In this document: positions 27,297-36,878 of the stretch, in pieces | How positions within the stretch are numbered: the stretch's first letter is position 1 | Layout of the letters: each line of letters opens with the position of its first letter | Assembly (NCBI RefSeq): GCF_011044175.1 | Contig: NZ_CP049057.1 | Coordinates: 3,324,966-3,388,965 of the forward strand | Reading direction: 5' to 3' | Source: Rasiella rasia | Lineage (GTDB): Bacteria > Bacteroidota > Bacteroidia > Flavobacteriales > Flavobacteriaceae | DNA: 64,000 nucleotides | Made by a program: the position numbers and the translations under genes | The notes under the pieces: model-generated | What the model saw: the letters and a program-made list of their open reading frames with translations, nothing else | What the model was told of the DNA's origin: nothing | Database searches by the model: none

Positions 27297-29747
27297 TTGT
27301 ATTTCATAGACGTCATACTTCCTATACCGCTTAAGCAGAGCTTTACATATAGTGTAAACAAAGACGAGGCGTTTTTTTTACAACCAGGTATGCGGGTTGC
27401 CGTGCCCTTCGGAAAGTCTAAAATTTATACGGGTATAGTCTATAAAATTCATAGTAATGATCCGCCTAGCTATGAAACAAAAAGCATCGATCAAATTCTG
27501 GACGAAGCGCCAATTATCACTCAAATACAACTGAAGCATTGGGAGTGGATGGCAAACTACTATATGTGTACGTTAGGAGAGGTTGTGAAAGCTGCATTGC
27601 CAAGCGCTTATTTGTTAGAAAGCGAAACGATAATAAAATTAAATACTGAAACCACTGCTTCTGAAAGTACCTTTACTGATGACGAATTCTTAGTCCATGA
27701 AGCCTTAATGAATCAGTCGTCGTTGCATATTAATGATGTACGCTCTATTCTGGATAGAAAAAATGTGGTTTCCGTAACAAAGACCTTATTCGAAAAAGGA
27801 GTGATAACAATAGAAGAAGAGGTGTTCGAGCAGTATACCCCAAAGATGAAGCGGTACTTAAAAATTGCTTCAGCGTACACTTCCGAAGAAAATCTACGAC
27901 AGCTTCTAGATACAATGAATCGCGCGCCAAAACAAAAAGAGGTTCTTATGACCTTGTTTATGTTGTCGTCTCAACAAAAGAAGCCCATTGAGTCTGTACA
28001 GCTTCAAAAACAGAGCGGGGCAACGGCTGCCACTTTAAAAGCGTTAATCGACAAAGGCGTTCTCGAAGAGTTTTTTCAGCAACAAGATCGCGTACGCTAT
28101 CAAGGTGAAGAGAACAACCCTATTAAAAGCTTAAATAAAGCCCAACAAGACGCTTTTCAGCAGTTACAAAACAGCTTCGAAGAAAAAGACATTTCCTTAT
28201 TGCATGGCGTTACATCTAGTGGAAAGACAGAACTGTATGTAAAAAGCATAAAGGCCATGCTGGAGGCAGGAAAACAAGTGTTGTATATGCTCCCAGAAAT
28301 TGCGCTTACTACCCAGCTTATATCTAGACTGCAAAACTATTTTGGCGAACAAGTATCGGTATACCATTCAAAATACTCTGTCAATGAACGCGTAGAGGTA
28401 TGGAATAATGTGCTCGCTAATAAACCCAAGGCGCAAATTATAATCGGTGCAAGATCTTCTTTGTTTTTACCATTTCATTCGTTAGGATTGGTTGTGGTAG
28501 ATGAAGAACATGAACCTTCTTTCAAGCAATTTAACCCAGCGCCTAGATACCATGGTAGAGATGCGGCAATTGTGTTGGCAAATTTGCATGGCGCAAAAAC
28601 ATTGCTAGGCTCTGCCACGCCTTCGTTAGAAAGTTATTATAACGCGCTGCACGGCAAATATGGTTTGGTGTTTCTTAAGGAGCGCTTCGGAAATGTTATG
28701 ATGCCAGAAATTGAGTTAGTAGATGTAAAAGAGCGTCATAAAAAAAGATTGATGACAGGTCATTTTAGCGATCGGATGCTGGAGGAAATCAATGAAGCCT
28801 TAGCGCTAGAAGAGCAGGTTATTTTGTTTCAAAACAGACGTGGTTTCTCACCATTCGTAGAATGTACTACATGTGGTGTGGCGCCTCAATGCCCAAACTG
28901 CGATGTAAGCTTAACCTATCACCAACATAAAAATCAGTTGCGATGTCATTACTGTGGCTATAAGATGCATATGCTTGTTTCTTGTATGGCGTGTGGTTCT
29001 GAAACATTAGATACAAAGGGGTTTGGTACAGAACAAATAGAAACCGAGTTAAAGGTACTATATCCAGATAAAACCATTGCCAGAATGGATCAGGATACCA
29101 CCAAAGGCAAGCACGCCTATGCTAAGCTAATTGAAAAGTTAGAAAACCGCGAAATCGATATTTTGGTAGGTACACAAATGGTTGCCAAAGGACTTGATTT
29201 TAGAAATGTAACCTTGGTTGGGGTGATGAATGCAGATACGTTACTGAATTTTCCAGATTTTAGAGCACATGAACGTAGTTTTCAACTGTTACAGCAAGTT
29301 TCAGGACGTGCTGGTCGAACTAAAAAGAGGGGTAAGGTTTTAATACAGACGTACAACCCGCTTCATCAAATCTTACAGCAGGTAAGTGTAAACGATTTTG
29401 AAGAAATGTACAAGCAGCAGGCAGAAGATCGGTATCAATTTAAATACCCGCCGTATTTCAGAACTATTAAGATTACGTTTCGAGATAGAAATTTTGGAAA
29501 AATGCAAAAAGCATCTTCCTGGTTTGCGCAAGCATTAAAGATTTCGTTTAAAGAGCATGTATTGGGACCAGAGCAACCACCCGTAGGAAGGGTTCGTAAT
29601 CAGTTTATTAGTAATGTACTGATTAAAATTCCTAAACAGCAATCGTTGGCAAAGACAAAAGCAGTAATAGCCAAGGTGCAGCGCAGTTTTTTAGCTGTAA
29701 AAGAATTCTCAAGTGTTCGGGTAATTATAGATGTAGATCCGTACTAG
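27297..29747 (+). CDS. priA: Primosomal protein N' (replication restart helicase PriA)
   Basis: This 816-residue helicase restarts stalled replication forks. An N-terminal DNA-binding domain (MYFIDVILPIPLKQSFTY) precedes the helicase core with Walker A GVTSSGKTEL (about 303-312) and DEEH (about 401). A zinc-binding insert follows (about 521-566) with CTTCG, CPNC, CHYC and CMAC pairs, then motifs including GTQMVAKGLDF and QVSGRAGR. The start is TTG, supported by the conserved YFIDVILP N-terminus and the promoter element 41 bases upstream. Its TAG stop shares the palindrome CTAG with the stop of the converging LytTR gene. Confidence 0.96.
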   Translation: MYFIDVILPIPLKQSFTYSVNKDEAFFLQPGMRVAVPFGKSKIYTGIVYKIHSNDPPSYETKSIDQILDEAPIITQIQLKHWEWMANYYMCTLGEVVKAALPSAYLLESETIIKLNTETTASESTFTDDEFLVHEALMNQSSLHINDVRSILDRKNVVSVTKTLFEKGVITIEEEVFEQYTPKMKRYLKIASAYTSEENLRQLLDTMNRAPKQKEVLMTLFMLSSQQKKPIESVQLQKQSGATAATLKALIDKGVLEEFFQQQDRVRYQGEENNPIKSLNKAQQDAFQQLQNSFEEKDISLLHGVTSSGKTELYVKSIKAMLEAGKQVLYMLPEIALTTQLISRLQNYFGEQVSVYHSKYSVNERVEVWNNVLANKPKAQIIIGARSSLFLPFHSLGLVVVDEEHEPSFKQFNPAPRYHGRDAAIVLANLHGAKTLLGSATPSLESYYNALHGKYGLVFLKERFGNVMMPEIELVDVKERHKKRLMTGHFSDRMLEEINEALALEEQVILFQNRRGFSPFVECTTCGVAPQCPNCDVSLTYHQHKNQLRCHYCGYKMHMLVSCMACGSETLDTKGFGTEQIETELKVLYPDKTIARMDQDTTKGKHAYAKLIEKLENREIDILVGTQMVAKGLDFRNVTLVGVMNADTLLNFPDFRAHERSFQLLQQVSGRAGRTKKRGKVLIQTYNPLHQILQQVSVNDFEEMYKQQAEDRYQFKYPPYFRTIKITFRDRNFGKMQKASSWFAQALKISFKEHVLGPEQPPVGRVRNQFISNVLIKIPKQQSLAKTKAVIAKVQRSFLAVKEFSSVRVIIDVDPY

Positions 29748-30457
29748 GCACGCATATTAGCTGCTAGCGCTTCCACTAACTCAGCCTTTCTATTTCGGCT
29801 TAACGGTAATTGTTCTTGATCTAGCTCGATTACTTTACTGTTGTATTTTTCAACTTTATCGAGATTCACGATATACGACTTGTGAATACGCAAAAATCTA
29901 TCTGAAGGCAATAGATTTTCAAACGCCTTCATGGTAGAGAGTACAACAAGAGCGTCATGCTCTGTAACTAACTTTACATAATCTCCTAATGCTTCTATAT
30001 AGCGCAATTCGTTCAAGAAAACTTTACGCTTTTTAAGATTACTTTTTACAAAGATGAAATCTTCTTCGTCAAAACCATCATCATTTTTTAATTTGAAATT
30101 AGTAATGGCCTTATGTACGGCATTTAAGAAACGTTCTTTAGAGATAGGTTTCCGTAGATAATCTACCGCATCATAATCGAATGCCTTAAAGGCATACTTG
30201 GTTTTACCTGTAACAAATATAATTTGAGGTTTGTGCGTTAGGTCGTCTAGCAGATCGAATCCTGATAATATTGGCATTTCAATATCTAGAAAGATGAGGT
30301 CAATTTCGGTAGTAGCCAAGCCCATCTTAGCTTCTATAGCATTATTGTACTCAGCAACAAGGTCTAGAGAAGGGTGATTTTCTATTAATTTTACAATGGA
30401 AAGTCGTTGAAGGGTTGAATCATCAACGATAGCGCATTTAAGTAAGGGTTTTTCCAC
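29744..30457 (-). CDS. LytTR-family response regulator
   Basis: This 237-residue two-domain regulator has an N-terminal receiver (about 6-125) with acidic pair DD (12-13) and phospho-acceptor Asp58 (LIFLDIEMP), plus TGKTKYAFKAFDYDAVDYLRKP. A LytTR DNA-binding domain follows (about 140-233): IFVKSNLKKRKVFLNELRYIEALGDYVKLVT and FLRIHKSYIVNLDKVEKY. The start is GTG. No histidine kinase lies nearby, so it is an orphan; its partner is probably a distant LytS/YehU-type kinase. It converges with priA with stop codons overlapping. Confidence 0.94.
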   Translation of the reverse strand: MEKPLLKCAIVDDSTLQRLSIVKLIENHPSLDLVAEYNNAIEAKMGLATTEIDLIFLDIEMPILSGFDLLDDLTHKPQIIFVTGKTKYAFKAFDYDAVDYLRKPISKERFLNAVHKAITNFKLKNDDGFDEEDFIFVKSNLKKRKVFLNELRYIEALGDYVKLVTEHDALVVLSTMKAFENLLPSDRFLRIHKSYIVNLDKVEKYNSKVIELDQEQLPLSRNRKAELVEALAANMRA

Positions 30458-30516
30458 GGTTAAGTCAATTTTAGTAGTACAAGTATATTAAAAAATATCG
30501 ACGAATGGTAGCTTTT

Positions 30517-30619
30517 TTTAACTTTTATCGTGAAAATACGCGTTTTAACTTTTATCGTCAGAATACACTTACAGTGTGTTGAATCCTAATTCTTTAGTAA
30601 TTGGAAAAAATACGCGTTC
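30517..30619. repeat. Short repeats upstream of rpsF
   Basis: TTTAACTTTTATCGT occurs twice, at 30517-30531 and 30544-30558 (27 bases apart). AATACGCGTT also occurs twice, at about 30535-30544 and 30609-30618. They fill the space between the LytTR gene start and the rpsF promoter. They could be regulator sites or an upstream activating stretch; the sequence alone does not decide. Confidence 0.5.
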
Positions 30620-30624
30620 TATGA

Positions 30625-30655
30625 TTTGTTAATACGTAGAAAAGTAGTATTTTTG
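30625..30655 (+). promoter_or_regulatory. Promoter of the rpsF-rpsR-rplI operon
   Basis: TTTG (30625-30628), a 19-base spacer and TATTTTTG (30648-30655) make an excellent match to the Bacteroidota consensus. Transcription would begin about 30659. Confidence 0.75.
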
Positions 30656-30661
30656 CACGCT

Positions 30662-30680
30662 CATTAGCAAGGTGCTGATG
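30662..30680 (+). promoter_or_regulatory. 5' leader hairpin of rpsF mRNA
   Basis: CATTAGC pairs with GCTGATG (one G-U) around loop AAGGT, right at the predicted transcript start. It could be a ribosomal-protein autoregulation site of the S6:S18 type, but I do not see the CCG element described for that motif. Confidence 0.4.
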
Positions 30681-30709
30681 TGTTATTTTAAATCAATAAT
30701 AGATTTTTT

Positions 30710-31051
30710 ATGAATCATTACGAAACTGTTTTCATCTTAAATCCCGTTTTATCTGAAGAGCAGATAAAGGAAACAGTTAAGAAATACGAAGATATTCTTA
30801 TTTCTAAAGGTGTTAAGATGATATCGAAAGAAGATTGGGGGCTAAAAAAATTAGCCTATGCCATTCAACACAAAAAAAGTGGTTTTTATCACTTATTTGA
30901 GTACCAAGTAACCGGAGATGCAATTAATGCACTTGAGGTAGAATTTAGACGTGACGAGCGCGTTATGCGTTACCTTACTGTAAGCCTAGATAAGCATGCA
31001 ATTGCTTGGGCTGAGAAGAGAAGAAATCGTAACAAAAAACAAACTGCATAA
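30710..31051 (+). CDS. rpsF: 30S ribosomal protein S6
   Basis: This 113-residue protein has the S6 fold sequence NHYETVFILNPVLSEEQIKETVKKY, WGLKKLAYAIQHKKSGFYHLFEY and FRRDERVMRYLTVSLDKHA. S6 pairs with S18 on the 30S platform. It is first in the rpsF-rpsR-rplI operon; no ssb or priB gene is inserted, unlike in Firmicutes and Enterobacteria. Promoter and leader hairpin are readable upstream. Confidence 0.98.
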   Translation: MNHYETVFILNPVLSEEQIKETVKKYEDILISKGVKMISKEDWGLKKLAYAIQHKKSGFYHLFEYQVTGDAINALEVEFRRDERVMRYLTVSLDKHAIAWAEKRRNRNKKQTA

Positions 31052-31054
31052 GAT

Positions 31055-31351
31055 ATGGCAACACTACAGCAGCAAGCAAAAGGAAAGAAAGACGGTGAGA
31101 TTAGATATCTTACGCCGTTAAATATAGAAACTAGCAAAGCAAAGAAGTACTGTCGTTTCAAAAAATCTGGTATCAAGTATATCGATTATAAAGATGCAGA
31201 CTGGCTTGGAAGCTTTGTAAACGAACAAGGTAAATTGTTACCACGTCGTTTAACAGGAACTTCTTTAAAGTACCAACGTAAAGTAGCCGTGGCTGTAAAA
31301 AGAGCACGTCACTTAGCGTTGATGCCTTATGTAACAGATTTATACAAATAA
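31055..31351 (+). CDS. rpsR: 30S ribosomal protein S18
   Basis: This 98-residue S18 has the conserved core [54 protein letters not shown]. It has an N-terminal extension of about 20 residues ([18 protein letters not shown]), common in Bacteroidota. It starts three bases after rpsF and ends 12 before rplI, so the three are clearly co-transcribed. Confidence 0.98.
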   Translation: MATLQQQAKGKKDGEIRYLTPLNIETSKAKKYCRFKKSGIKYIDYKDADWLGSFVNEQGKLLPRRLTGTSLKYQRKVAVAVKRARHLALMPYVTDLYK

Positions 31352-31363
31352 AACAGGACAACG

Positions 31364-31819
31364 ATGGAATTGATATTAAAGAAAGACGTAGAAAATCTAG
31401 GTTTTGCAGATGACGTTGTTACTGTAAAAAATGGATACGGAAGAAACTTTTTAATCCCTCACGGAATGGCTGTATTAGCTACTCCTTCGGCTAGAAAAGT
31501 ATTACAGGAAACGTTGAAACAACGTGCCTTTAAAGAAAAGAAAGTAATCGATAGCGCCAAATCTGAAGCTGAAAAACTAAACAACTTAGTTGAATTCAAG
31601 ATTTCAGCAAAGACGGGTGAAGGTGATAAATTATTTGGTTCTGTAACCAATGCAGATTTATCTGACGCCCTTGAAAAAGAAGGTGTATCTATTGAAAAGA
31701 AATACATCGCTATTGCTGGTGGTTCGGTAAAACGTACTGGACAGTATGAAGCAACGATTCGTTTCCATAGAGAAGTGATCTCAACATTCACTTTCGATGT
31801 GGTAGCTGAAGCAAAGTAA
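31364..31819 (+). CDS. rplI: 50S ribosomal protein L9
   Basis: This 151-residue L9 has the N-terminal rRNA-binding domain MELILKKDVENLGFADDVVTVKNGYGRNFLIP, a connecting helix (about 45-78) and a C-terminal domain with KLFGSVTNADLSDAL. L9 sits at the base of the L1 stalk and helps maintain frame. It is the last gene of the operon and is followed by a strong terminator. Confidence 0.98.
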   Translation: MELILKKDVENLGFADDVVTVKNGYGRNFLIPHGMAVLATPSARKVLQETLKQRAFKEKKVIDSAKSEAEKLNNLVEFKISAKTGEGDKLFGSVTNADLSDALEKEGVSIEKKYIAIAGGSVKRTGQYEATIRFHREVISTFTFDVVAEAK

Positions 31820-31835
31820 GCGATCCTACTATTAG

Positions 31836-31875
31836 TAAAAAGACCTTTTCATAATCTGAAAGGGTCTTTTTGTTT
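31836..31875 (+). terminator. Terminator of the rpsF-rpsR-rplI operon
   Basis: AAAAAGACCTTTTC pairs with GAAAGGGTCTTTTT (one mismatch or bulge), followed by further T residues. Confidence 0.85.
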
Positions 31876-31995
31876 TATTGAAATGGGGACTTCAAGAACC
31901 TGAATCAATAAACCATTTGGTAGCGGGGTAGCCTAGACACTCGAAGCTGCAACTCCCAAAAAAATAAGTAACATATTCAGTATAAAAAGCATAGT

Positions 31996-32469
31996 TTGAA
32001 ATACACTCGTTTAACAAAAGAACAATTTGAAGAATTACACCCAGAGTTTATAAACTTCCTGGCAACGCAGTCCATCACGGCAGACGAATGGCAAAAGATT
32101 AAAGTTGAGCAACCTAAGGTGGCAGAAGATGAGCTAGATGTTTTTAGTGATTTAGTCTGGGAAGGCGTCTTGCAAAAGGCGACCTATCTAGAAAATATTT
32201 CACCACAGCAGTTGTTTTTATTTAAAATTGCTGAAACCGAAATGCAACTTATTTCGCTTAAAATTTCCGAAGAAGGAATCGACATTACCACTCCTGAAGG
32301 CTATAGTTGGTTACAACAAAACTTTGCCGAAGACACAGTAGAGTTTTTTACAGCCAATAAAGCGTTTTCGAAAGATAAAAGCGGAGATATTTTTAAATTA
32401 ATCCAACAAGGAGCTATCATCACAAAAGGTAAACTATATCAATTCTTCGAGAAGATTATTACTGCTTAA
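31996..32469 (+). CDS. DUF6495 family protein
   Basis: This 157-residue acidic cytoplasmic protein begins MKYTRLTKEQFEELHPEFINFLATQSI, typical of a small Bacteroidota family of unknown function (DUF6495 from memory). It contains DVFSDLVWEGVLQKATYLENIS and GDIFKLIQQGAIITKGKLYQFFEKI. There is no signal peptide, membrane helix or catalytic motif. The start is TTG; the conserved N-terminus argues it is correct. It stands alone between the ribosomal operon terminator and a converging permease gene. Confidence 0.82.
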   Translation: MKYTRLTKEQFEELHPEFINFLATQSITADEWQKIKVEQPKVAEDELDVFSDLVWEGVLQKATYLENISPQQLFLFKIAETEMQLISLKISEEGIDITTPEGYSWLQQNFAEDTVEFFTANKAFSKDKSGDIFKLIQQGAIITKGKLYQFFEKIITA

Positions 32470-32510
32470 GCGCTACCCGCATACTATTGGGTATATAGCA
32501 CTCCTACTTA

Positions 32511-33752
32511 TTACTCGTACCGCAAACTCTCAATGGGGTCTAACTTAGCTGCTTTTGTAGCAGGATACGATCCAGCAATTACCGCAGTTACAAATGAAAT
32601 AACCGTTGCGCCAATCATAGCTGTCCACGGAAGCCCAAAGTCGAACCCAGTGAAATAAGCAAAGAGCCAACCCGTAAGAAGTCCGAGTAAAATCCCTAAC
32701 ACACTTCCTAATTGGCCAATTACAATAGTTTCCATAAAAAACTGTGTAGATATTGTTTTGCGTTTGGCACCCAACGCTTTGCGCACACCAATTTCTCGTG
32801 TTCTTTCGGTTACAGAAACCAGCATTATATTCATAAGTGCAATAGAAGAACCCAAAATAGTTATTATACTAATTATCCAAGCGGCTATTTCAAGAGCTCC
32901 TGTGATGCTTCCTATTCTATTTATAAGGTCATCACTGCGTTCTAGGCCAAAATTATTTTCCTCTACAGGGCTTAATCCGCGCACATTTCGAAATTTCACA
33001 ATAGCTTCGTCTTGCGCGCCTTGCAACATTTCTTTGTCGTCTACCCGCACACTAATATTGTAATTAATATTGGCGTTGGTATAAATACCTCGCGCTACTT
33101 GTATTGGGATAAGCACTTTTAAATCTTGGTTATTACCAAAAGTACTTCCCTTACTTTCTAACAACCCAATAATCTTAAACTTCACTCCACGAATGCTTAT
33201 GGTTTTGCCAATTGGGTTATCATTTTTAAAGAGATTCTTGGTGAAATCGGCACCAATTAAGCACACTTTTGCATTGTTCTGTATATCGAAAATTGTAAAG
33301 TTTCTACCCTGATCTATTTTCGTTCCCGTATTTTCTAGGTAGTTTTCATTTACACCATACACCTGTACCTCGGGGTCTGTTTTTTCACTTTCAAACTTTA
33401 CTTCTGCACCACTTGTACCTCTAAATGAAACTGAAACTTGAGAAAACGGATATTGATAGACATCTATAAACTCTCTAATATTATCGTAACTAATAATTGG
33501 ATTTACCTTTTTACGTTCTCCTCCGCGATTGCTATTAACAGTAAACTCGTATCGTTGAATGTTAAAGGTATTAGCCCCCATAGATGCAAAATCGCTTGAG
33601 ATGGTGTTTTCTAGCGCTTTTACCGCACTAAGAATACCTACCAAGGCCCAAATACCAATACCAATAATGATAATTGTGAGTATGGTTCTAAGCAACTGAC
33701 TTTTAATACTGTCTAGTGCAATTCTGATATTTTCTCGGAAGAGTGAAAACAT
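32511..33752 (-). CDS. ABC transporter permease, MacB/FtsX family
   Basis: This 413-residue permease has the MacB layout. An N-terminal helix (about 20-44) precedes a periplasmic MacB_PCD domain (about 50-265, with YGVNENYLENTGTKIDQGRNF and ICLIGADFTKNLF-like residues). Three C-terminal helices form the FtsX domain (VSVTERTREIGVRKALGAKRKTI, then SYPATKAAKLDPIESLRYE). Such proteins use mechanotransmission to drive efflux or lipoprotein and peptide export. No ATPase gene is adjacent, so it must pair with a subunit encoded elsewhere. Confidence 0.93.
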   Translation of the reverse strand: MFSLFRENIRIALDSIKSQLLRTILTIIIIGIGIWALVGILSAVKALENTISSDFASMGANTFNIQRYEFTVNSNRGGERKKVNPIISYDNIREFIDVYQYPFSQVSVSFRGTSGAEVKFESEKTDPEVQVYGVNENYLENTGTKIDQGRNFTIFDIQNNAKVCLIGADFTKNLFKNDNPIGKTISIRGVKFKIIGLLESKGSTFGNNQDLKVLIPIQVARGIYTNANINYNISVRVDDKEMLQGAQDEAIVKFRNVRGLSPVEENNFGLERSDDLINRIGSITGALEIAAWIISIITILGSSIALMNIMLVSVTERTREIGVRKALGAKRKTISTQFFMETIVIGQLGSVLGILLGLLTGWLFAYFTGFDFGLPWTAMIGATVISFVTAVIAGSYPATKAAKLDPIESLRYE

Positions 33753-33885
33753 AGGTTGGTGGCAACGGTTTATCGTTAGACTAATAAGCGTATATAAAGT
33801 TACAATTTACGCTAGATTTTAAGATATTTGCAACTTATTTATCACTCGAAGCCAATAACAAGGCTCGTTCTAAACATTATTTCTT

Positions 33886-35253
33886 TTGAAAAAGCCAAGC
33901 ATCCCAAAAGGCACCCGCGATTTTTCGCCTGTTGAAGTTACTCGTCGTACCTATATTATGGATACGATTAAGGCAAATTTTGCCAAGTTCGGGTTTCAAC
34001 CTATAGAAACACCAAGTTTTGAGAACAGCGAAACCCTTATGGGAAAATATGGCGAAGAAGGAGATCGACTGATTTTTAAAATTCTTAATAGTGGTGATTT
34101 TCTTCGGAAAGTGGACGATGCAACCTACGCAGAGAAGGACAGCAATAAAATTACCTCAAAAATCTCCGAAAAAGCCCTACGATACGATCTAACGGTACCT
34201 TTTGCTAGGTACGTAGTTCAACACCAGAACGATATTACCTTTCCGTTTAAGCGTTACCAGATACAACCTGTTTGGCGTGCAGATAGACCTCAAAAAGGAA
34301 GGTTCAGAGAGTTTTTTCAGTGCGATGCAGATGTGGTTGGAAGTACATCGTTGTGGCAGGAAGTAGAATTGGTTCAATTATACGATACCGTTTTTAAAGA
34401 CTTGCAATTAAAGGGCGTTACCATTAAAATGAATAACCGTAAAATCTTAAGCGGTATTGCCGAAATGATGGGCGCAGAAGATAAGCTTATAGACTTTACC
34501 GTTGCGCTAGATAAGCTAGATAAAATTGGGGAAGACAAGGTGAAAGCTGAAATGCGAGACAAAGGTATTGCAGAAGAAGCTATTAGCAAATTACAGCCGT
34601 TGTTTTCGGTAACGGGTACTGCTTCGGAAAAATTAGACACATTAAAAACGTTGCTTGCCACTTCAGAAATTGGATTGCAAGGAATTTCAGAACTAGAATT
34701 TATAGTAGACGCGATTAGCACTTTGAAACTTTCCGCAGCCAACCTAGAAATTGATGTTACGTTAGCACGCGGACTTAACTACTACACGGGAGCTATTTTT
34801 GAAGTTGCGGCTCCAGGAGGTGTTGCTATGGGGAGTATTGGAGGTGGAGGTCGCTACGACGATCTTACTGGAATCTTTGGAATGAAAGATATGAGCGGGG
34901 TAGGAATTTCGTTTGGCTTAGATCGTATTTATCTAGTTTTAGAAGAGCTCAATCTTTTTCCAGAAACCGTGACTGCAAATTCTAAAGTGCTTTTTATAAA
35001 CTTTGGTGAAAAGGAAGCACTCTACGCTATGCAGGCCATACAAAAACTTCGTGAGGCAGGTGTACACGCAGAGTTATACCCAGACAATGCTAAAATGGGG
35101 AAACAGATGGGGTATGCAGATAAACGAAGCATTCCATTTGTGGTGCTAGCTGGAGAAAGTGAGATGGCAGCAGCAAGTTATACGTTAAAAAACATGAAGA
35201 CTGGTACGCAAGACAGTGTTTCTATTGCGCAACTATCTGAAGCGTTAGCTTAG
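33886..35253 (+). CDS. hisS: Histidine-tRNA ligase
   Basis: This 455-residue class II synthetase shows [18 protein letters not shown], motif 2 region [29 protein letters not shown], histidine-specific [15 protein letters not shown] and [14 protein letters not shown], and motif 3 [11 protein letters not shown]. The C-terminal anticodon-binding domain begins about 360 ([19 protein letters not shown]). The start is TTG, supported by the conserved PKGTRDFSP block directly after it. Two CTTCGGAAA sites are inside. No operon partner. Confidence 0.97.
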   Translation: MKKPSIPKGTRDFSPVEVTRRTYIMDTIKANFAKFGFQPIETPSFENSETLMGKYGEEGDRLIFKILNSGDFLRKVDDATYAEKDSNKITSKISEKALRYDLTVPFARYVVQHQNDITFPFKRYQIQPVWRADRPQKGRFREFFQCDADVVGSTSLWQEVELVQLYDTVFKDLQLKGVTIKMNNRKILSGIAEMMGAEDKLIDFTVALDKLDKIGEDKVKAEMRDKGIAEEAISKLQPLFSVTGTASEKLDTLKTLLATSEIGLQGISELEFIVDAISTLKLSAANLEIDVTLARGLNYYTGAIFEVAAPGGVAMGSIGGGGRYDDLTGIFGMKDMSGVGISFGLDRIYLVLEELNLFPETVTANSKVLFINFGEKEALYAMQAIQKLREAGVHAELYPDNAKMGKQMGYADKRSIPFVVLAGESEMAAASYTLKNMKTGTQDSVSIAQLSEALA

Positions 35254-35277
35254 AACAATGCTATACTCGTTGTGGTT

Positions 35278-36405
35278 TTAGTCTAAAATAATTTTCCGCA
35301 TTTTACTTTTTAGAAAACTTATGGATGAATTGGCTTCAATTTCAATCCATACGGGTAAATGATCTGAGATTTGATTTCTTTTCCAATACCTATTATAATA
35401 CGTTAAGAAAGTGGCATCATCTACCAAACTAGTTGGGTCGTCTTTGTGTACTTTCATAATATCGTGATATTGTGAGCACATACCTTCAGTAAATACATAG
35501 TCGAAAGGGTCAAACACATCTCCGGAGTCTAATTCATCATGGTCGTTATAAAACTTGAAGTACTTATCTACTTTTAAGAAGATTCGATCGTAGGATTCGG
35601 TTTTGCTTGTGTTGGTAGGTTTCCCTTTTAAACCACTGTTTTCAATAAAACCGAAGGACCGAACAAGCTCTTCAATATCTAAATTATTGTCGTATATATT
35701 GGTGTCTCCCAAAAGTATAAGGTTTTCGTTCCAGAGACGCTTGTTGTCCAGCTTGCTCTGCAGCACTTCCAGCAGTAAGCGTAGTTCTTCTCGTCTAATG
35801 CTTTTATCATCAGATTTATTTCCTGGGTGTAGGTGCAAACCAATAACCGAGAATTTTTTCCATCCAGATTCAAAGCCACTAATAGAAGGAGTTCTTTTTA
35901 ATTGTTTTATAATGCTATTGTCATCGGCCAATTCTGGTGGTATAACAAGCTCGCCAGACAATCCAGAATGGCGTACACGGCGCGAATCAAAAATATAACC
36001 AAAACGCTCTTTGTTTCCTTTTGTGCCTTCTGTGATATCTGTAATTATATAGGAGTAATTACTGCCCAATAGTTTCATTACTATGTCTAGGTCGAATAGG
36101 GATGTTTTTATTTCTTGAACAGCCACGATATCGAATGCGCTTATAATTTCAGCAATATAGAAGTAAGACTCAGAGAGGCGCTCTTTAAGGTGTCCAAATT
36201 CTTTGATGTTCCAGGAGGCAAGAAGAATATTGCCGTCCATTATTTTGTCGGGTATTTTTTGGTTAATACCCTCTTTAAGCGCTATCAGGTTTCCTAAAGT
36301 TCTCTTTTTTTCAAGCTCGGTCATTTTAAGCTCGTCCATATAGAATGTGAGCGCATATTGCATATTGTTTAGCTCCTGATTGGGTCGTAAATCGTTGTAC
36401 CACAT
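35278..36405 (-). CDS. Endonuclease/exonuclease/phosphatase family protein
   Basis: This 375-residue protein belongs to the DNase I-like phosphodiesterase superfamily. It has NILLASWNIKEFG, the metal-binding Glu in IVAVQEIKTS, GLHLHPGNKS, LILLGDTNIYDN and the terminal catalytic SDHLPVWIEIE. An N-terminal helical extension of about 60 residues precedes the domain. There is no signal peptide, so it is probably cytoplasmic. Substrate is unknown; DNA, RNA or phosphoinositide-like esters are all possible for the family. Confidence 0.88.
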   Translation of the reverse strand: MWYNDLRPNQELNNMQYALTFYMDELKMTELEKKRTLGNLIALKEGINQKIPDKIMDGNILLASWNIKEFGHLKERLSESYFYIAEIISAFDIVAVQEIKTSLFDLDIVMKLLGSNYSYIITDITEGTKGNKERFGYIFDSRRVRHSGLSGELVIPPELADDNSIIKQLKRTPSISGFESGWKKFSVIGLHLHPGNKSDDKSIRREELRLLLEVLQSKLDNKRLWNENLILLGDTNIYDNNLDIEELVRSFGFIENSGLKGKPTNTSKTESYDRIFLKVDKYFKFYNDHDELDSGDVFDPFDYVFTEGMCSQYHDIMKVHKDDPTSLVDDATFLTYYNRYWKRNQISDHLPVWIEIEANSSISFLKSKMRKIILD

Positions 36406-36425
36406 AATTTTAATGATTTAATAGA

Positions 36426-36463
36426 ATAAAAAAATCCCCTTACCAAAGTATTGGTTAAGGGGA
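36426..36463 (-). terminator. Terminator-like hairpin upstream of the nuclease-like gene
   Basis: On the minus strand CCCCTTAACCAA pairs with TTGGTAAGGGG (one bulge), followed by ATTTTTTT. It lies 20 bases before the gene start, so it is either a second stop for the tRNA transcript or an attenuator. Between here and 36610 I see nothing else. Confidence 0.6.
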
Positions 36464-36610
36464 GTATTAATAGCTTTAAAGATACTATAAATTGAAATAA
36501 ATGATTGGATTTTGAATGTTTTCTTACAAAGGTATAGTTGAAATGTTAGTTGTTTAACTTAACCAAGGGAACAGTTATGTGATGTGTTCTAAACTTTGTA
36601 CGATAAAAAA

Positions 36611-36639
36611 CAAAAAACCCAGAACAGAAGTTCTGGGTT
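36611..36639 (-). terminator. Terminator of the tRNA-Met gene
   Basis: A 10-bp perfect stem (AACCCAGAAC / GTTCTGGGTT) with a 4-base loop, followed on the minus strand by TTTTTTG, lies seven bases from the tRNA 3' end. Confidence 0.85.
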
Positions 36640-36645
36640 ACGTAG

Positions 36646-36719
36646 TAGCGAGAAGGAGACTTGAACTCCTGACCTCCGGGTTATGAATCCGACGCTCTAA
36701 CCACCTGAGCTACCTCGCC
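36646..36719 (-). tRNA. tRNA-Met (CAT)
   Basis: The minus strand folds into a complete 74-base tRNA. The acceptor is GGCGAGG / TCTCGCT with G-U pairs at both ends. The D arm is GCTC...GAGC, the anticodon loop TTCATAA gives CAT, and the T arm is AGGAG-TTCAAGT-CTCCT. CCA is not encoded. The anticodon stem ends in an A-C mismatch. Reading it as elongator Met rather than Ile2 is from general resemblance to Bacteroidota tRNA-Met. A consensus promoter lies 16 bases upstream and a terminator directly downstream. Confidence 0.93.
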
Positions 36720-36734
36720 ATAATTTTAAGGTGG

Positions 36735-36765
36735 CAAAGATAGTAACAATTTGAATTGCTACAAA
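36735..36765 (-). promoter_or_regulatory. Promoter of tRNA-Met
   Basis: On the minus strand TTTG (36762-36765), a 19-base spacer and TATCTTTG (36735-36742) match the Bacteroidota consensus exactly. From 36766 to the next gene at 36879 I see no other feature. Confidence 0.75.
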
Positions 36766-36878
36766 CTTTACCATTTATATTTTTTATAAAACTTGAAGTC
36801 AGATTTGTCTTTAAAAATTTAGTTTTTATCCTTCCGTTTTAAAATTAATCTATATATTGGGCTTTAACTAACAGAATT

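Noticed and set aside
36616..36639. A palindrome next to tRNA-Met as a possible integration site scar
   Set aside because: The perfect hairpin plus T-run is the tRNA terminator; no integrase, direct repeat or tRNA fragment is present.
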